A stretch of 64,000 bases of DNA from Oxyruncus cristatus (GCA_013399855.1 VXAY01004352.1:248001-312000); one strand, 5' to 3'; numbered from the stretch's first letter, positions 1-14,862 are shown. Made by a program: numbers and translations. Notes: a model not told the origin generated them from the letters alone.

Positions 1-640
1 TGGTTATGTGAGTCCATGCAGAGTAAGACAGAACAAGTTTTATAATGGCAATACAGTACTGTCCTTTGAAGAATCACTCGCTGTTTTTTCTCATGACAAT
101 TAAGTACGTGAATTTGGGGAACCTGGATAACATTTAGTATTTCAATTTTTCTGCTGTTTCAAATGCAATCCTTTCTACAGAGGAGCAGAGCTAAAGTAAA
201 TGATTTGTCCTGCTATGATATTAAATGAGCCTAATTGCCAAAGAGGTTCAACTCATTTTTTCCTCAAAAGATCTAATTTTTGATGCATTATTGGAATTCC
301 AGCTATTGATTTCAGTAAGTCCAAGGTTTATCTGCAGGTAAAGGTTTCTGTTAAGGTTTCTAGAATATGTTTATGTGAATAAAGGGTTTGTGTGGGAAAT
401 ATTCTTAGATTCCAAGTTTCAGAATTGGGTTCTGAGCTAGGAATCAATGAGGAGATGCTGTGCATTCCATGCTATTTCAAGAAAAGCATCATGGATGCAG
501 CAGTCAATGAAGCTGATCAAATGCAGTGTTAGACTTACCTATAAAGATAGATGAGGAAATATGCTCTGTGGTGGATACCCCTGAAACATGTCAGAAGCAA
601 ATAAGTTAAAAAGCAAAAAGGTCAGATGCTTTCATATTAG

Positions 641-678
641 AACAACACACATACTCATGCACACACGCACACACACAG
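641..678. repeat. CA-rich microsatellite
   Basis: Imperfect (CA)n tract of about 38 bases, interrupted by T and G. It is short and impure, so probably an old and only weakly variable microsatellite. Confidence 0.75.
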
Positions 679-1205
679 AGTCATACAAGTTTAAAAAGGA
701 AAGTAGAAAAGAAGAAAAAAACAGTTAAAGAAATAATCAGGAGACCCAGTAGGGAATATCAAGATAGGATATTAAATTGGGTTTAGAAAACTGTACTCAT
801 AAGATTATGTGAAGCCAGAGATTTGAGGATCAAAAGAAAGAAGAGTTAAATGGCTCAAATGCTTTCACTTGATTCTGAATCGACTCAGCACGAGCAGCTT
901 GCGACGTTCCATCTGCCAATCTTCCCTGGATATGTGCATTCTCTTCCTAAAGCCCTCATTGTGATCTTTGTAAAAGAAATTCACATACTAATGATGTCCC
1001 TTAGTGTACCTTATGAAACATTCAAAATGGACTGTTATGGATATGGAGTTTAACAGGGAGCAACTAATTGTTTATGCTGGGCTAGCCTGAGGGGGTTTCA
1101 TTTTAAAACTTTAAAATTACAAGACCTGAATTTCCAGGGTAAAGTTTCTCTGATAGATAATTCAATAGCACATAGCTAGTCAGTGAAAAGCATACTGTGC
1201 TTTTT

Positions 1206-1232
1206 TATATATATGTGTATATATATATATAT
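1206..1232. repeat. TA dinucleotide repeat
   Basis: Alternating TA tract of about 27 bases with one TGTG interruption. It is too short to say more. Confidence 0.8.
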
Positions 1233-4200
1233 GAAACTCTCTGTGGACTGTATTCTCTTTATTTATGAGGCCAAGGTCTGGTTATGCTAATAGCAGGGAA
1301 AAAAAATCAGACAGCCACCCTACCTGCTCACATACTAGAATGCCTGTTGTGCCACCTTCCAAGCTGCTGTTTTATTAATGATCTTGAAACTGAAATAGTA
1401 GGGCATGAAGAAGTGTTAAAATGACTTACTGATATGTCATAGACATTTGCCAAGAAAATGAAATGCACTGAGAGGAAAAAACACCAGGGAGGCCAATGAG
1501 GAACCAAATGTTCCATATTCTGATTTGTCTGACCTTCGCCTTCCCGAGCTCTAAAGAGATACAAAGCTGACTTGCTTGTGCTGGGCAAACTTGGTATCCA
1601 TAAGCTCCAGAACTGTGTGGAATATGTACAGCATTTGCTTACTTACATTAAAAATAATTCCTCTTCAAATTGAATGCATCTTTTGCTTTGTTACAATGAG
1701 AAACAGCAGCACAGATCCTCCATGTTGCCTCAGACTCATCCATGCTTCATGCTTGTTTCTTTGCATCTCCAGTAAGAATTTTTGAGACAGGAAAAAATAA
1801 GGGAAATGCTGATATTGAGGTCAATCACAACAGGGGAAGACACAAGATGTGTGAACACCTGTGTAGTTTCAAGCAACAGTTTTCACATATTCTTTTGTCC
1901 ATGTAGGGATTCTGATGAGTCTAATTCTGAGGTTTTTCTAGGTAATAACCTTCATGTATTGTGTCACAGCACACAGTATAATAGTTCCATGTCCTTGATA
2001 CACATCCTTTGGTAATGAATTGATTTCTCCTTTTCTAGCAGCATGGCAAATGAAGAATTCTTCCCATACCAAAAAGCAGTGCTAGCAGGTAATTTTTTAC
2101 ATCAGCTCTCTGATCTGTGTGAGCTGAGCTCACCCAATCGTGATGGCAAATTTCACTAGAAGGCAAATTTCCCCAGAATCTCTGTGGAGATGGAGGCATT
2201 CTAGATGGGTCTGTAGGAGGACTTCTGTCCATGAACTTTGACCATTTGATGTCCAAAGAAACTAAGAGAACATCTGAACAGGACAGATTTTCCTCAAGTG
2301 TCTGAACTGATGAAAGTGTCCTACCTTGGATAATTTAAAAAGCAGAAAGAGGACTGAGAAATACACATAAGCAAAACACCTGGTCTTGTCAGATTGTCAG
2401 AGACAACATAAATTTTGAGGGATTTTCTTCTTGGATATGAATCTTCCTCATACTATCAGAAGGCCCTTGGAAGCAAACAAGTTTGCTTGTCTGTTATCTT
2501 TATCCTTTGTGGATGACACTTTTCATGCCTTTTTCCCCCATACATGTCTCCACCCCTTTTTTTTTTTCTTAATTTTCCTAAGAAATTAACATACTTGAAG
2601 TGCAGAAGAGTATTTCAGATGAACAGGTGACTTCATTTTGCTAGTGAATGAAATAATGCTTGTCTATTTCTTACATGTGAAATGCTTTAGGGAGCTTAAA
2701 TACCTCTGTATAAATATGCTATCTCAAATTATTATATGCCATAATGTCTAAGTGGCATCCTGTAGCTAGAATGGGGGCTGTAACTCTGAATCTCTGCAGT
2801 GAATAAATATTAGAGCCACTAAATGATTCCAAGTTGGTTTAGACTCTTTTGTTTCTGATAGATTTGGCACTTTTGGAGAGAGCTGGGTTCGCCTTCGGAG
2901 GCAGAAGACCTATACCCATAGCTGACACAGAGGATGGATGGCAGCAGAACCACCCCACACTGCTTCTGACAGCTTTTGGCACCAGCTGGATAGGTCTCTT
3001 TGAGGATGGGAAGGATGAATTCTGCAGTCTTGGCATCCCTGTGGAGGTTGCTCACAAACACGACTGGTGCCACTTGCTGTGTGCCTGCATGTCTAAGGTG
3101 ATCACAGGAAGAGGGTTTAGAATCCCGATTCATTTCTAATTGCCTTTCAATTTGAAGACCAAATTTTAGATCTGCTTGAATTCCTGCAAGTCTGTTTATT
3201 TCCATGAGTCTCTAAAGGGTAAAAGTCAGTGCAGAATTTAGCCCTCTGTCATGACTAATTTAAACAAGGTTTAGAGGATTAACAGAGAGGTCAAAGGTTC
3301 ACTCTGTTATCACATCACCAAGTCCTCCAGCCTGTCTCTGCCTTCTGATAATTGTGTTTGGTTTCTGTTAGAGGCCCAGAATGCTTGTTAGATGCTAAAA
3401 AGGTGTAAAACATAATCCAGTAGCGTCTCCAAACTAGTACTCTGGCAAGCACAAACAGTGCATCTAAGACCATGTTAGTATTGATCTTGAGTCAGATTGC
3501 ATTAGCACTTCCTACGCTACCTGGCTCGAGCCTGCCAGGGAGTCAGCAATGCACAGAAAGGCAGACCCAGGCAGTCAGATCGATGGATTAATGACGTCTG
3601 TCTCCTTTGTGCAGTTTTACTTCCTACATATCTCTTGATCCCCTTGTGCCCTCCCTGGGAATAAAGTTTCTAAATGTTCAGAAGACACATTACACAATTG
3701 TTTGCAAGTAATGGCTTTGTGATAGCAAATATTAAAAAAGGAAGCATGGCAACAACACGTGTCTGGATCTGTGCATGCAACTACACTCACACATACATAG
3801 AGTTTTTCTCTTACAGTAGAGATTTTGCTCAGGAATATGTTGTGTGCTCTTACACCTTAAGCTAATATACAGTTTTTTAGGAAAAGCAGGTTATCTTTGG
3901 CAGATGGTCATGTTTATATGGTACAGAGAACTGTATAAAACAGCTTATAAAATTTCCAGTGTGTGAATGAATAATAATTATAAACTTTCCTAAAGGATTT
4001 CTAGGTCTCTTCTCAGGTCTCTCTTTCACATCTATCTTCCTTTGAATTATTAGCATTTCTCATTACTAACTGGCAATATGCACCCACCTTCACACACTCA
4101 TGGGTGGATTGAAAATAAATTTCTTGAGCTATCAATAAATTATTCTGTCAATTTTTTTCTCATTTTTACTTTGTAATTTACCACACTGTTTTCAAAAATA

Positions 4201-4834
4201 GCATGTTGTAGCTAAATATTTCACTGCACATTACTCCATATGCTACTCTGCTATTTCCTTCAAAAACAAATCTCAATTTCCATTTCCATGTGGCCATACC
4301 TTACATGTTTATTCTCTCCCTCCTCTTTATAATTTCTTACTGAAATGGTATCTTTCTCTTTGAATTACTGACAAAGCAATATCAGGCCTTTGTGATTTAC
4401 ATTCTTCATCAGAGGGCATCTGCCAGGAAGAAATATGTGTAAGGCTTCATATCTTCAAGTATCATTCCCTTGTAAAATTAACTATTTGAGTTTTTTTCCT
4501 ACCTATACTATTCTGCCACCTTTACTAAACTCATTCTTCACCATTTTCCTCACAGATTTCCAGGCTGCCTTATTTGACATTATTTACATAAGTTTTACTG
4601 CCTTAAACCTATTTTACCAACCCCTTCTGAGAATCTCAATCTTGTATTCGTGATGATTTGTATTACAGCAACAGCTATGGGACCTAGATGAAACCAGAGC
4701 TCAATTTTATTAGCACAGATTCATGCTGAGAAACAGTGTTTACTCTGAAGACTTGATAATAGTGGGATCCAGACTTGGACACCCCAGAGAGATGTACATT
4801 TTAAGCATACAGTGAGGCAGTAAAAAAAAAAACA

Positions 4835-5030
4835 AACCTGACTTCCTCACAGACAGTAGGAAGTACCAGGAAAACTGGAGCAGCCTCCTCAGGGATGGGG
4901 TAGAGACCCATTTCTGGAAGTTTTTGAGATGTGATTGGATGGGGTGGTGGATAATGTAAGGTCTCTTTTCCACAAAAAGTTGGACCAGATGATCTTGCAA
5001 GGTCCTCTGCAGCCAGAGCTGTTAATTCAA
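4835..5030 (+). mobile_element. CR1 LINE 3' fragment
   Basis: Plus-strand, 5'-truncated CR1 remnant. The segment has the order expected of the CR1 3' end. It begins with a degraded 'G-A-GCAGCCTCCTCAGGGA' block, matching the usual 'gcccagggag' stretch, and continues through 'gatgtgattggatgg'. Near 4979-5002 it has 'GTTGGACCAGATGATCTTGC' followed by 'aaggtcc'. The terminal ATTCTATGA-type tail is no longer clear. The left limit is uncertain. Confidence 0.7.
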
Positions 5031-8000
5031 CAAGAAGCTTGTTGCTCCACCTGGAAGCCTTTGAGGGTTTCCTCCTCCTTCACTGAACACTCAGGTAGAC
5101 CAGGCTGATTGTTTATCTGATCATATCAGTTTGGACTTGTCCTTGCACCAAGGCCTAGCCTTCCTGAGCATCAGCACAGTCTGACTCTTGACGGTGTGGC
5201 TCTGCTTTGATGCAAACACAGTGGTGGAAAACCCCTGGAAGAGGTGGCTGATGGGTGATTCTGGGCTGCTGTTCCTACCCAGCTGGTAAAGCCCAAGGCC
5301 TGGGCAATGAAACAGCACAGCAAGTAAGGAGACACAGATGTAGTTTGTAGCATATTGTCATGGGCAGAGTGGGAGCTTCAGAGAAAGTTTGTTAAAGAAA
5401 CCCTCTTGCTGAGTCACAGGGTGCAGAAAGTATCCCCTTGCATTTTAAACCCCTCAGAAAAGAGCTTGGATGTGGCTGGATCCAATTTTAGTCCCAAACA
5501 TTGTCAAAGCTTTGTTTCTAAAGGATTATATAGGTGTAAATCAACCTCTATACAACTTTGTTGTTGTATATCTGAGAGGATTAAGGATGGCACCAGATAT
5601 ATTTATATAAATGCGTATGGTTCATTATGATAATGATTAGGTAAAAGATCTTAATGAGAATTATTTACTACATAGTATGGGAGTTACAACAACTATTATA
5701 GTATAGTGCACTATGCAACAATATTCAAGCAATTATGTTAAAGTGGTTGTATTAAAGCTAGTAAAAACAATTATTAAGTAGAGATTGATGTTACTCCCTC
5801 ATACCAATGACTGTGGGCAAATATCTTTTGCTCAGCCTTGAGGAATAACCTTGAGGGATGTCCCCACTCAAGAAAGTGATCTCCACACACACACTCCAAG
5901 AAGGGGTAGAAGACCCTGTTGTTGATATTTGGAACCGGGCTTTTATAGTATTGAGTGATTGACTGTCAGTCACATGTTTCCTGGCCAGCTGTGTCAGCTC
6001 AGAAGCTTTGGATGAGTTATTCATAATATCACTTGTTTGTTCCTTTATCCAGTATTTTACCAGGTCTACCGCATTTTCATCTCACTATCAGGATGTTGAA
6101 CTTCCGAATTGGTGAGTCAGACTTGTTTCAGGATTATTTAGCACCAAAAGCAGCATGACACTGCCTTCTTCATTTGGCACTGATAGTTTTGCAAACAGGG
6201 CATTGTTTGAGTTGTATTACCCATTCCAGGTACACACATTCCTGCTACAAACATTACTGTGGAGGAAAGCTTCGTTAAAATGTGCTTTTTAAAAGCACAG
6301 GCTAAACATTTCAATTATGAAGGTTGGATATGACTAAAAATCAGTAAAGGAAAGACTGGAAAAGGAAGCAGAATGGAAGTGATTCACCCAACACCGTGCA
6401 TCTGGTTATAGTCTGGCGCAGAGCTTCCTGGACTCCCTTACCTCCAATCTGATGAGCAGTTGCTCACATTTACCAAGCACCAGACAAAATACATTCACTT
6501 CTTTTTGTCCCCTCACAGATTTCCTAGGTTTTTTTTTTATTTTTTTTTACAGTGATCTAACCTTTTCTGTTCAAGACTCCCTCTGCACTCTGGGCAGAGC
6601 CTGAGCAGACTATTTCAGGGCAAGCCGGGGTGGGGACCTGGGACTAGTACAGAGTGTTCCCACGGAGTTCTCTGCAAAGGGGCAGGGACTAAGAGCCATG
6701 GTAGGACTTGGAGGCAAAATCAAAGCCTCTTTGACTCAAAGGTCCTGCTTTTAGAGGTGCCATGAATGTTTTTCTAGCCTATATGGGAGCTGCACTGCAG
6801 CTTGGTGACTGGCTTATAAATTCGAATAATAACTCTGACATGCTGCAGAGCTCCTTGTGTTTTTGTTCCCCAGAAGAGCTTTGTGCAAGGAAGGATGGAT
6901 TCTACCCTCATTTATGACCATGATTACCTATGGCTTCATTATATAGGCAACAGATTCAGTTCCTTATCCTAGGAGAATGGGTTCCTATAAGTATAACTAT
7001 AAGCCCACAAAGATGCTGAATATTTTATGAAATTGTATTTTAGTTTGGAAGGGATCTGCTAGGAATGTATTGCTTTCTTCCTGCTGAACTCCCTGAACAC
7101 TCTTAAAAAACTTGATAATGTTCCTGACAAACCTTTCAAGGCTAAGCAATTTCTTTCAAAACAGGAAATAAATTACGCATCTGAAAATTGTTCACACACT
7201 TGATCTATCCCGATCAAAACCCCCATCCCTCAAGACTGGACAGGTTTTCTTCAAGGCATTTTATACTGGGTTCAAGTTCTTCTTGTTAATTTAAGAAAAA
7301 TGCTATAGGCCAACCATTTTTTATTATTTATGACTATTTTCAAAAACTCATTTCCCTTTTCCTATCCCTCAATGAGAACACTGGTGGCATTCTGCTTTAT
7401 GGAGCTCATATTGACATTTCTGCTAACTCCATGCTCACGCCGTGGGATTTAAAACTGCTCCCCATCTCAATAGTGTTTGAACACCCATTCTTCAGAGTCT
7501 TATCCAACAAGCTGCTCCTTGCATCAGTGTAGAGATCTTTTGTCTCTTCTTTCCCCTTATAGATTAGGAAAAGATAGTTTGTAAGATTTAGAAATGCAGA
7601 CTATTCCACATCAGAAGTTGAATATATTCCCTAGACATTAGACTCCTTGTGCAGGATGCCCTAATATCCATGTTTTAGTATCAGCCGAGTTCATGTGAAC
7701 CATAAATGTGGTATTTTAGCAAGTGAAGTGGTGCACTTTAAGTGCTTGCAAGTATAAAATATTCATCCTTGCTAGTGCTAAGTACATAAGTACTGACTAT
7801 CCTGAGAATAATGAACCTGAGGTACTCCTGTGTTTTATTTCTGCTCATCATGCAGGAGTAACTGTACAATTTGTCTAGACCAAACATAACAAAATCGTTT
7901 GATTGTAAAGATAAATATAGATGTTTTTGCAAGCTATTTGTGATTAAAGCCTTACTGTGTTAAATACTGTGGAGAAATAGAGTCAGTCTGTGCTCCAACC

Positions 8001-9437
8001 TCAAGACTCGACCTCACAAACACAGAAGAAAAAGTCTGAAAAGGAAAAGCAGAAGTAATAAAGTTTGATGGAGATTACATACAAGGTCGGCAACCAAAGT
8101 AAGAGTGAAACACTTTTCTTCAAGCCCAATCTAGGCCAAAGCTCCAGTCATCAAACCATGCTACATTTTGTTCCAAATAATGTCATGTACTTGCTACGAG
8201 GCCTATTTCACTTTCTGTAAGGTTGTTTCTTACTGTGTAGTACTTGTAAGATTATTCATTACTTAATGTAAAAGGAAAAGAAGATACATCTACTGAAGTT
8301 GAAAAACAGCGGGAGATACACAAAATCTATTAGAACTCCAAGAAATCACCTGGGCTTTAAAATTAACAAATAATAATCTGTTTGTGTGGTTTTCAACAAA
8401 AACTATTTTATTATCCTAATTTCAATTTTAAAAATTAAATCATTAGAAGTCATAGAAATCAGTTGGGAAAATGGAGTTTGTCTTAAGGGGAATTACAATA
8501 TCTTTTTTGATGATTTTCTGAGTTTTAAAAAACCTACTAGAGGGAAATGAGAAAAATGAAACGAATTTTTGCACAACAATCACAATGGAGCTCCTTAGAA
8601 AAACAACTTGAAAACTCTTTTAAGGAGAATACTTTTGTTCTCTGACCAATTCAATATCTCAAATGTATAATTTATTCTTTACCTACACTCAAGAGCACTG
8701 TAAGATTTCAGCCCAAGATATTAACTGGGATTTAATATAAATTCTTTTTGTACTGACTGTCTACAGAGAAGTTAGTCATATCTGGTAAAAAAAAAAAAAT
8801 TGGAAGTAGTCTCAAATTTTTATGCAGGAGTAATCACATTTTAACTCTATAAGTCTAGACCTGAAATCTACACAGGCCTTATCTAAGAGAAGTTTTAAAA
8901 TTTTAACAGCATTCTTTTTTTTTTTTCCCTCTCAAAAACTGTGCCTAAAGCTTTTTGTCAATTTCAAAATGTATTTTAAAAGAGGAAAACTTATTTATTA
9001 CATTCAATTCTACAGAACTTCAAAGAAGTTAAGAGGATTTTACTTTTACTTTCCAGACTCATTCACTAATAAGGTGCATTTCAAAACAGAACTAAGATTT
9101 TGGAGGAATTTCTGAGTTTCTGAAGAGTTAGGATCCTAATAATTTCTTTGTCAGGCTTAATTATAGCAGGGTCCATGAACAATAAAGTTGGTCATCCAGC
9201 ACAACCCTCAATTTGTGTGCATCACAAAATATCCAGACTCAGAAAAGTGGTTTATAGCTGTGCATGTGCAAAGGTCAGGGATGCAGTAAGGGAGACTTTC
9301 CAGTGGTGGTGGTAATTCAGACCAAGCACTCTGTTAAGGCCTTCAACTCAATTTTGAACAATTCCGTTAATATTATTGACTTTTTTTTTTTTTTTTTTGG
9401 CCAGACTTTGTGGCCATAGATAGATACAGGAAGATTA
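5031..9437. other. Unique non-coding DNA, no gene seen
   Basis: No recognisable gene or transposon. Open frames are all under about 95 codons and unremarkable. A modestly GC-richer patch lies around 6560-6780. It has no exon-like frame I can support. An 18-base T run ends the stretch at 9381-9398. Confidence 0.55.
9381..9398. repeat. Poly-T run (T18)
   Basis: Eighteen consecutive T. It could be the A-tail of a minus-strand retrocopy, but no retrocopy body is recognisable on either side. Confidence 0.8.
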
Positions 9438-9545
9438 TTGCTATTATCTCTATCTCATGGAGAATGAGACAAAATAGCTTGTCCAAAATCACCTTGGAGA
9501 TGAGGAGCAGAATATTTGGAGGAAATATGATCTGAGACTCTCCAG
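9438..9545 (-). repeat. MIR-like ancient SINE trace
   Basis: Read on this strand the segment follows the order of the MIR SINE antisense core: 'attatctctatctcatgga' in place of the usual 'attatccccattttacaga', then 'aatgagacaaaatagcttgtccaaaatcacc' in place of 'gaggcacagagaggttaagtgacttgcccaaggtcac'. Similarity is at the level expected of a very old copy. An alignment against MIR and CORE-SINE consensuses is needed to confirm it. Confidence 0.4.
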
Positions 9546-12321
9546 CTTGTTCTGGCAGACATTACACAGCACTTAGACTGTCCCTCCACTGCAAACCACA
9601 CAGCTTAGCCCAGCGACAGAAAATTGGAAGTTTATAAATGTCTGAAGTGGATAGGCTGTACATTTTGTAAGGATGGGAACCTTCTTCAATTCTAACATGG
9701 AGAAAAGAAGCCTAAAGCCTGATCCTGTCCTGTTCCCAGTCTGCAGGCTTAAAGCTGAAAATCTCTTTTCTAAGCTGTTACAGCTCACTTGCAAGTGTAG
9801 AGTTGAGGGGAGAGCACAAATCGTTTCCTAGGGAAAGGAATAAAAGCAAAAACCTGGTGCATTGCTGCATATCAGCAGTAAGATTAAGCTCACATGCTCT
9901 GAATAATAACAACAATAATAAAAATGAACATGGCAGTAAAAACATGAGAAAATGTTCTATACCTATGGCAGAAGGTGTATCACCTTTTGGCTAAGACATG
10001 ACTGTCCATTGGTCAGTTTGTGATTTGTCCACAGTATAGAAAAGACCAATTTTTCAAATAGCTTTTTTTAGAATACTAACATAGAAATGAGTACAGCAAC
10101 ATTTTCTGTTCACCCACACAAGGAGGAGAATAATTAGAAGCTATTTTAAAGATATTTTGAGATCTTCATGTAAAAGCAAATTAAATATACTAATTTCAGT
10201 ATCATTTCATCTATGTAGATTTATAGGGAGACCTTACCAGAGAGAAGAGTAGTTTTGGAGTAGTATTCTGACACCATTTCTAATTCTGTAATTTAAATTC
10301 TGGTTAGTATTTTGTGCATCTGAATCACTCTCTAAATAAATGCAGATAAAATGTTACTTAGATTTTAATTTTGGAATTAGTATAGTAGTTGCTACTGACA
10401 ATCTAATTGTGTAAAATAAAAAAGAAAAGTTATTCCTGTGGTCCATATTTTCCTTTTTTGAATATGTATTCCTAGACAATATTATGTATTCAAATTAAAA
10501 ATCTTAGTACTGAAACAGTCCAAGGTCATCACAGTTTGCCTGTTACAGTATCCCTCAAGTTTGATAAGAAAGCTACATTAATAAAAATGCATTAGATTAA
10601 AAAAATAGAACACTGCTAAGTTCTTGTATTAGTGATGATAATTTTGCATTTGACACAGAGTTAAAAAGAATTTCTCTATTTGATGGTGTATTAATATCTG
10701 TAGTGACAAATCCTTCAGCACATACTGTGGCTGCCATTGCCTGGAGGAAAACCTAAGGACATTCTAAAGAGCACTGTGGAGAGAAGTTGTAAAGAAGTAC
10801 TTGGTTTGGAGTTGTTAGACTGAAACTAAGCAGGAAGGTTTGATGTATTGCCAGAAGGCTTTATCTTCTCAAAAAGTTTATAATCAAACACAAAGGAGAG
10901 TCTACTGCATATTTTGTTGTTCAGTGAACACGAAACATTGTTTTCCTTTCATTAATGCATCTCTCTTTACACTCAGACTTATTCAAAACAGCACATTCTT
11001 TAGATATTGTTACCACCCAAAGTCCAGAATTAATTCACGAGTGAAAGTTTGGTTTCTTTTTAAAATTGTTTTTAAAGTGAGTTTGGCAGAGGCACTTGAA
11101 ACAGAAGTAAGAAAAGGGAAAATTCAAGTTAATAATGTAACATTTTTCAACTCTTCCATGTCAAATTTCAGAAGTATTTCACACTTATTCTGAACCAGCT
11201 ACCCTAGAACAATCTGGTTAGAAAGTTACATGTTGTCCTACCTTCCCTGGGGAAAATGTGGAGTGAGGAATTGGTTAAAGTTTCAGAGCAACAAATTGTA
11301 AATGGAATCCATATCCCATTATCTCACCACTAACCTTCCACTGACATCGTGCATGACACATTGCACAAGTGCTCACTCCTACACCCATATTGACACTGTT
11401 TGTGAACCACGTCTTATCATATTGAATCACAGTTATCTTCAGCTTCCGAATTTGCTCCAAGTTTCTCTTAAAATTAATGGAGAGGCAGTGGTTTTAAGAC
11501 ATGATCCACTCAGTCTTACCAGGTGCCCACTTTAGGAAGGGTTAGTCACTCTCCCAAATGCCAGTCTTTCTTTAGTGATGCTCAAGACAACCCAGACAAG
11601 TAGCTCAAATGTAAACACATACATTTAGAAAACTCTGCCCACAACAAGCTCTGCAGCATTTCCTAGCATTTTTCTGTGATTTTGTTCCTTAAAACCAATA
11701 GACAAATACATGGCTATGATTATTAAAGAACCTTTTAAGGTGCTCTTTCTTTGTTTTGAATACATATAAATTGAGTTACAGTTGTAAAGGCATTGAGACA
11801 TTTAAAGGTGAGATGGAAATTATGTATTACGTGTATTTTCTGAGTTTTCAGCAATAAATAAGAAATATTAATGATGTTCATTATTTAGGAAGGAAATGTG
11901 ACAAAAGATTATGATGAAAAGTCAAGCTAAATGAATAAATTATTTTAGATATATGTTAGCTCCAGATAAGCTAGGCTGAGTAATATCCCCTTGGTTAGTG
12001 GATAATTTTTTTCCTATGGCCTTACAAATTACTGACTAACTTGCTGAAAATATGCACCTGACTTTAGTTTGCAGGTTTGTTCTTAAATGTCTGCAGAATA
12101 ATGTTGAATTATGTATAGATGAAAAGTAATTCATCTCACATATACTCTGTGCTGGATATAAAACTAAAAGTTTTGGAAAACAGCTGATATCCTGGCTACA
12201 GAAAAGTCAATATGAAAACCATGAAGTTGAATATGGTGAGATTATATATTTCATCTTGAGAGTCATAGAGCTGCAAATGTGTTGGCCAGTGTAATTAAAG
12301 AAAATAATAAATTCTGCCAGT
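9546..12321. other. Unique non-coding DNA, no gene seen
   Basis: AT-rich. The longest open frame (10840-11193, plus, 117 codons) has no domain, signal or family resemblance I recognise, and its composition matches the surrounding non-coding DNA. Confidence 0.55.
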
Positions 12322-12532
<211 letters not shown>

Positions 12533-13247
12533 TCCTACTGTTTTCTTCTTATTGGTGTCTTCAGGCTGAAAAGAAAGAAACCATTTGGCTAGTATTTAAA
12601 GAATAATAAGAGGAATAAGTAAGAGATGTGTTCTGAGAGACAAAACTAAAATGACAATATTTACAAAGTAGTTATAAGAACCTGTGTAGCATAAATGAGA
12701 AACAGTATGTCACTGGTATAATTCAGTATTTCACACTCAGTGTTTTCCTTTACAGCCTGCCTCTTCTCTGAAGTGCAGACCACAGCCTGAGCAGAATCTC
12801 TTCTGCTCAGCATGAGCAGAGCCTCGTTTAAAGAATCTTAATAGAAATTAGAAATGATGGTATGAAGAAAAGGAAAGGTAGCTTCAAGCTGAGTATTAAG
12901 CCAAACTTTCAGCAAGGGAAATCTATTGAAACATGCAATAGTATTGCTGAAAAAGCACAAGGAATCGTGCTTCTGGGAGCATTTCAGTATTGACAGGTAT
13001 GTTACTATAAGACTTTCCAGTCTTAGTATTGATGATGTTATCATATCTCTTCAGTTCAGCTTTTTCTCCTTGCTCCTGTTGCAATTTGTGTTGATATGTT
13101 GTATTTTTTGGGCACAGGAGGTAGCGGCTTCCTTGGTGATGAGTGGACATGTGCACTTGAAAAGGGATCATCAGTTTAACGGCTGGGATCACTGAAGGAT
13201 TCGTTCACAGTGATGGCAAAGGCCATGATTTTGCCTAAATATACTAT

Positions 13248-13290
13248 AGTTCTCCTGTGTGACCTTGAGCAAGTTACCTGGGGCCACACC
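13248..13290 (+). repeat. MIR-like ancient SINE core trace
   Basis: The stretch 'CCTGTGTGACCTTGAGCAAG' followed by 'ttacc' is very close to the MIR SINE core (ctgtgtgaccttgggcaagtcac), differing at only a few positions. Similarity fades quickly on both sides, as expected of an old fragment. Confidence 0.45.
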
Positions 13291-14827
13291 TGCACTGCCA
13301 TGCATCACCATGGCCATATCACAGCATCGCTGTTCCAGGTTCCCAGAGGGAATCCAGCATCCTGTGTTAGGTTCTTTAGTTCCCTGTACAGCGTAGGTGG
13401 AGAGGTGAACATATCAAAGTGGTGTCCTTAAACAAGTTACTACCCGAAGAAATAGTGGTCTGGATAGGTATGAATTTGCTAGATGGATAATTCCTTCTTG
13501 AAAAGTGGCATTTTACTCCGCTTCGATTTACAACCCAGTTCCTCTGTTTGGGTGTAGCAGCCCTGATATCAGAGCTCAAGGAAGGATTGTAAACCAGTTT
13601 TCTTTACGTACTAGAGTAGCACTAAGAACATCAACCTTACTTATATTCTGCTTTTGTAAATAAGCAGCTGTAAGAAATGACTGGAAGTCCTTTCAATTCT
13701 TCCTTCTGCTTCCCTGCACAAATCCACAAAGGCTTTAAAGAAATAAAAACAACTTATTTTTATTTATTCATGATCTAATTTCCCTGTGTATGATGTAAAT
13801 TTTAAGGGACTGGGGCTGTTCAAACTGAGTGTTTCTCCAATACTTTAACTCAGTGAGGATCCATTTCAGTTAAAACCTGTAAGTGTAACTTTAATGCAGA
13901 AAGATCAAAGTAGTTTTCATATTTCTGTGGTGTTCATTACCTTATATAAACAGAAACTACATTTTGTGTTTGTAGTTTTAGTATTTTGGATTCAGGCAGC
14001 TAATCCAGAAATAAAGAATCAGTCTATTATTTTCTTAATAGACACATGAGAGGACTTTTACATAGTTTGTTTGGATTTTTTTCTTGGTATTGTACCTGTC
14101 TTGAGTGACATTTTCTTAATGTCCTCAAATATTTGAAACACAAAACATCTTAGTTTTTGCAGTATTCTCAGAGCTTCTCAGTCTTCGAAAGTACTCATGG
14201 ATCAATTGTAATATTATGAAGGGGAAAGAAAATTAATGCACTTCTTTTCCTAGGAATACATTAGGTTTTGAACAGTCTGACTGTTTTCCTGACCAGAACT
14301 AGAAAATACTGAATGGACATCATCAGAGACTTAATGAACATCTTTCCTGTTGGAAAAGACTTCTTCCTTCTTTCTCAGTTTTAATTTCTGCCTTCCTGCC
14401 TGTGGCAGATGGCATTATGCTGATGAAGAAGAGACATGTCTGGTTCTCAACAGCTTGTGCCAGCAGACCAGCCGTGCCTTTCCTTACAAAACTCATTTTA
14501 TGTAGAGAAAAGAATAGAAGGCAATTATTATTTTCAAAAAGAAAAGAACTCAAAGTTCATCAGTAAAACATACTTAGGAAAGACATAGGTACTGCCAAAA
14601 AACTTCTATGCCTATGTCTTTTTATCTTGCACAGGGTGAACCTTTTATTGATTCTGTAGGGCCCTGAGTGGGAAGTAGGATATACTTCAGCTGTGGTGCA
14701 TTGTGGCAGAGTTATTCTGATCAGGCAGTCTAGATCAAAGCTTTTAATTTCTCAATGAAATAATTAAATGCTGCAGGGAAGTAAATGCTTATCACAAATG
14801 ATTAAGCATACTGTTTGGTTTTGCATT

Positions 14828-14862
14828 AAAAAAAAACCAAAAAACCAACAAAAAAACCCCCG
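14828..14862 (+). repeat. A/C-rich low-complexity tract
   Basis: Made only of A and C on the plus strand (A runs broken by CC and AAC). It is one of a set of similar tracts in this window. Confidence 0.85.

Larger units (their letters stand above)
1..4834. other. Unique non-coding DNA, no gene seen
   Basis: AT-rich DNA with stops in all frames. The longest open stretches are overlapping frames on both strands around 2819-3205 (at most 128 codons). They resemble no protein family I know, and no good splice-site context is evident. A CA-rich tract and a short TA run are listed separately. Nothing else repetitive was recognised. Confidence 0.6.

Noticed and set aside
2819..3205. 128-codon minus-strand frame with an overlapping 96-codon plus-strand frame
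   Set aside because: No family resemblance, no start or splice context that stands out, and the length is not unusual for a window of this size.
6560..6780. GC-richer patch considered as an exon or CpG island
   Set aside because: Few CpG dinucleotides, and no frame or splice pair that I can support.
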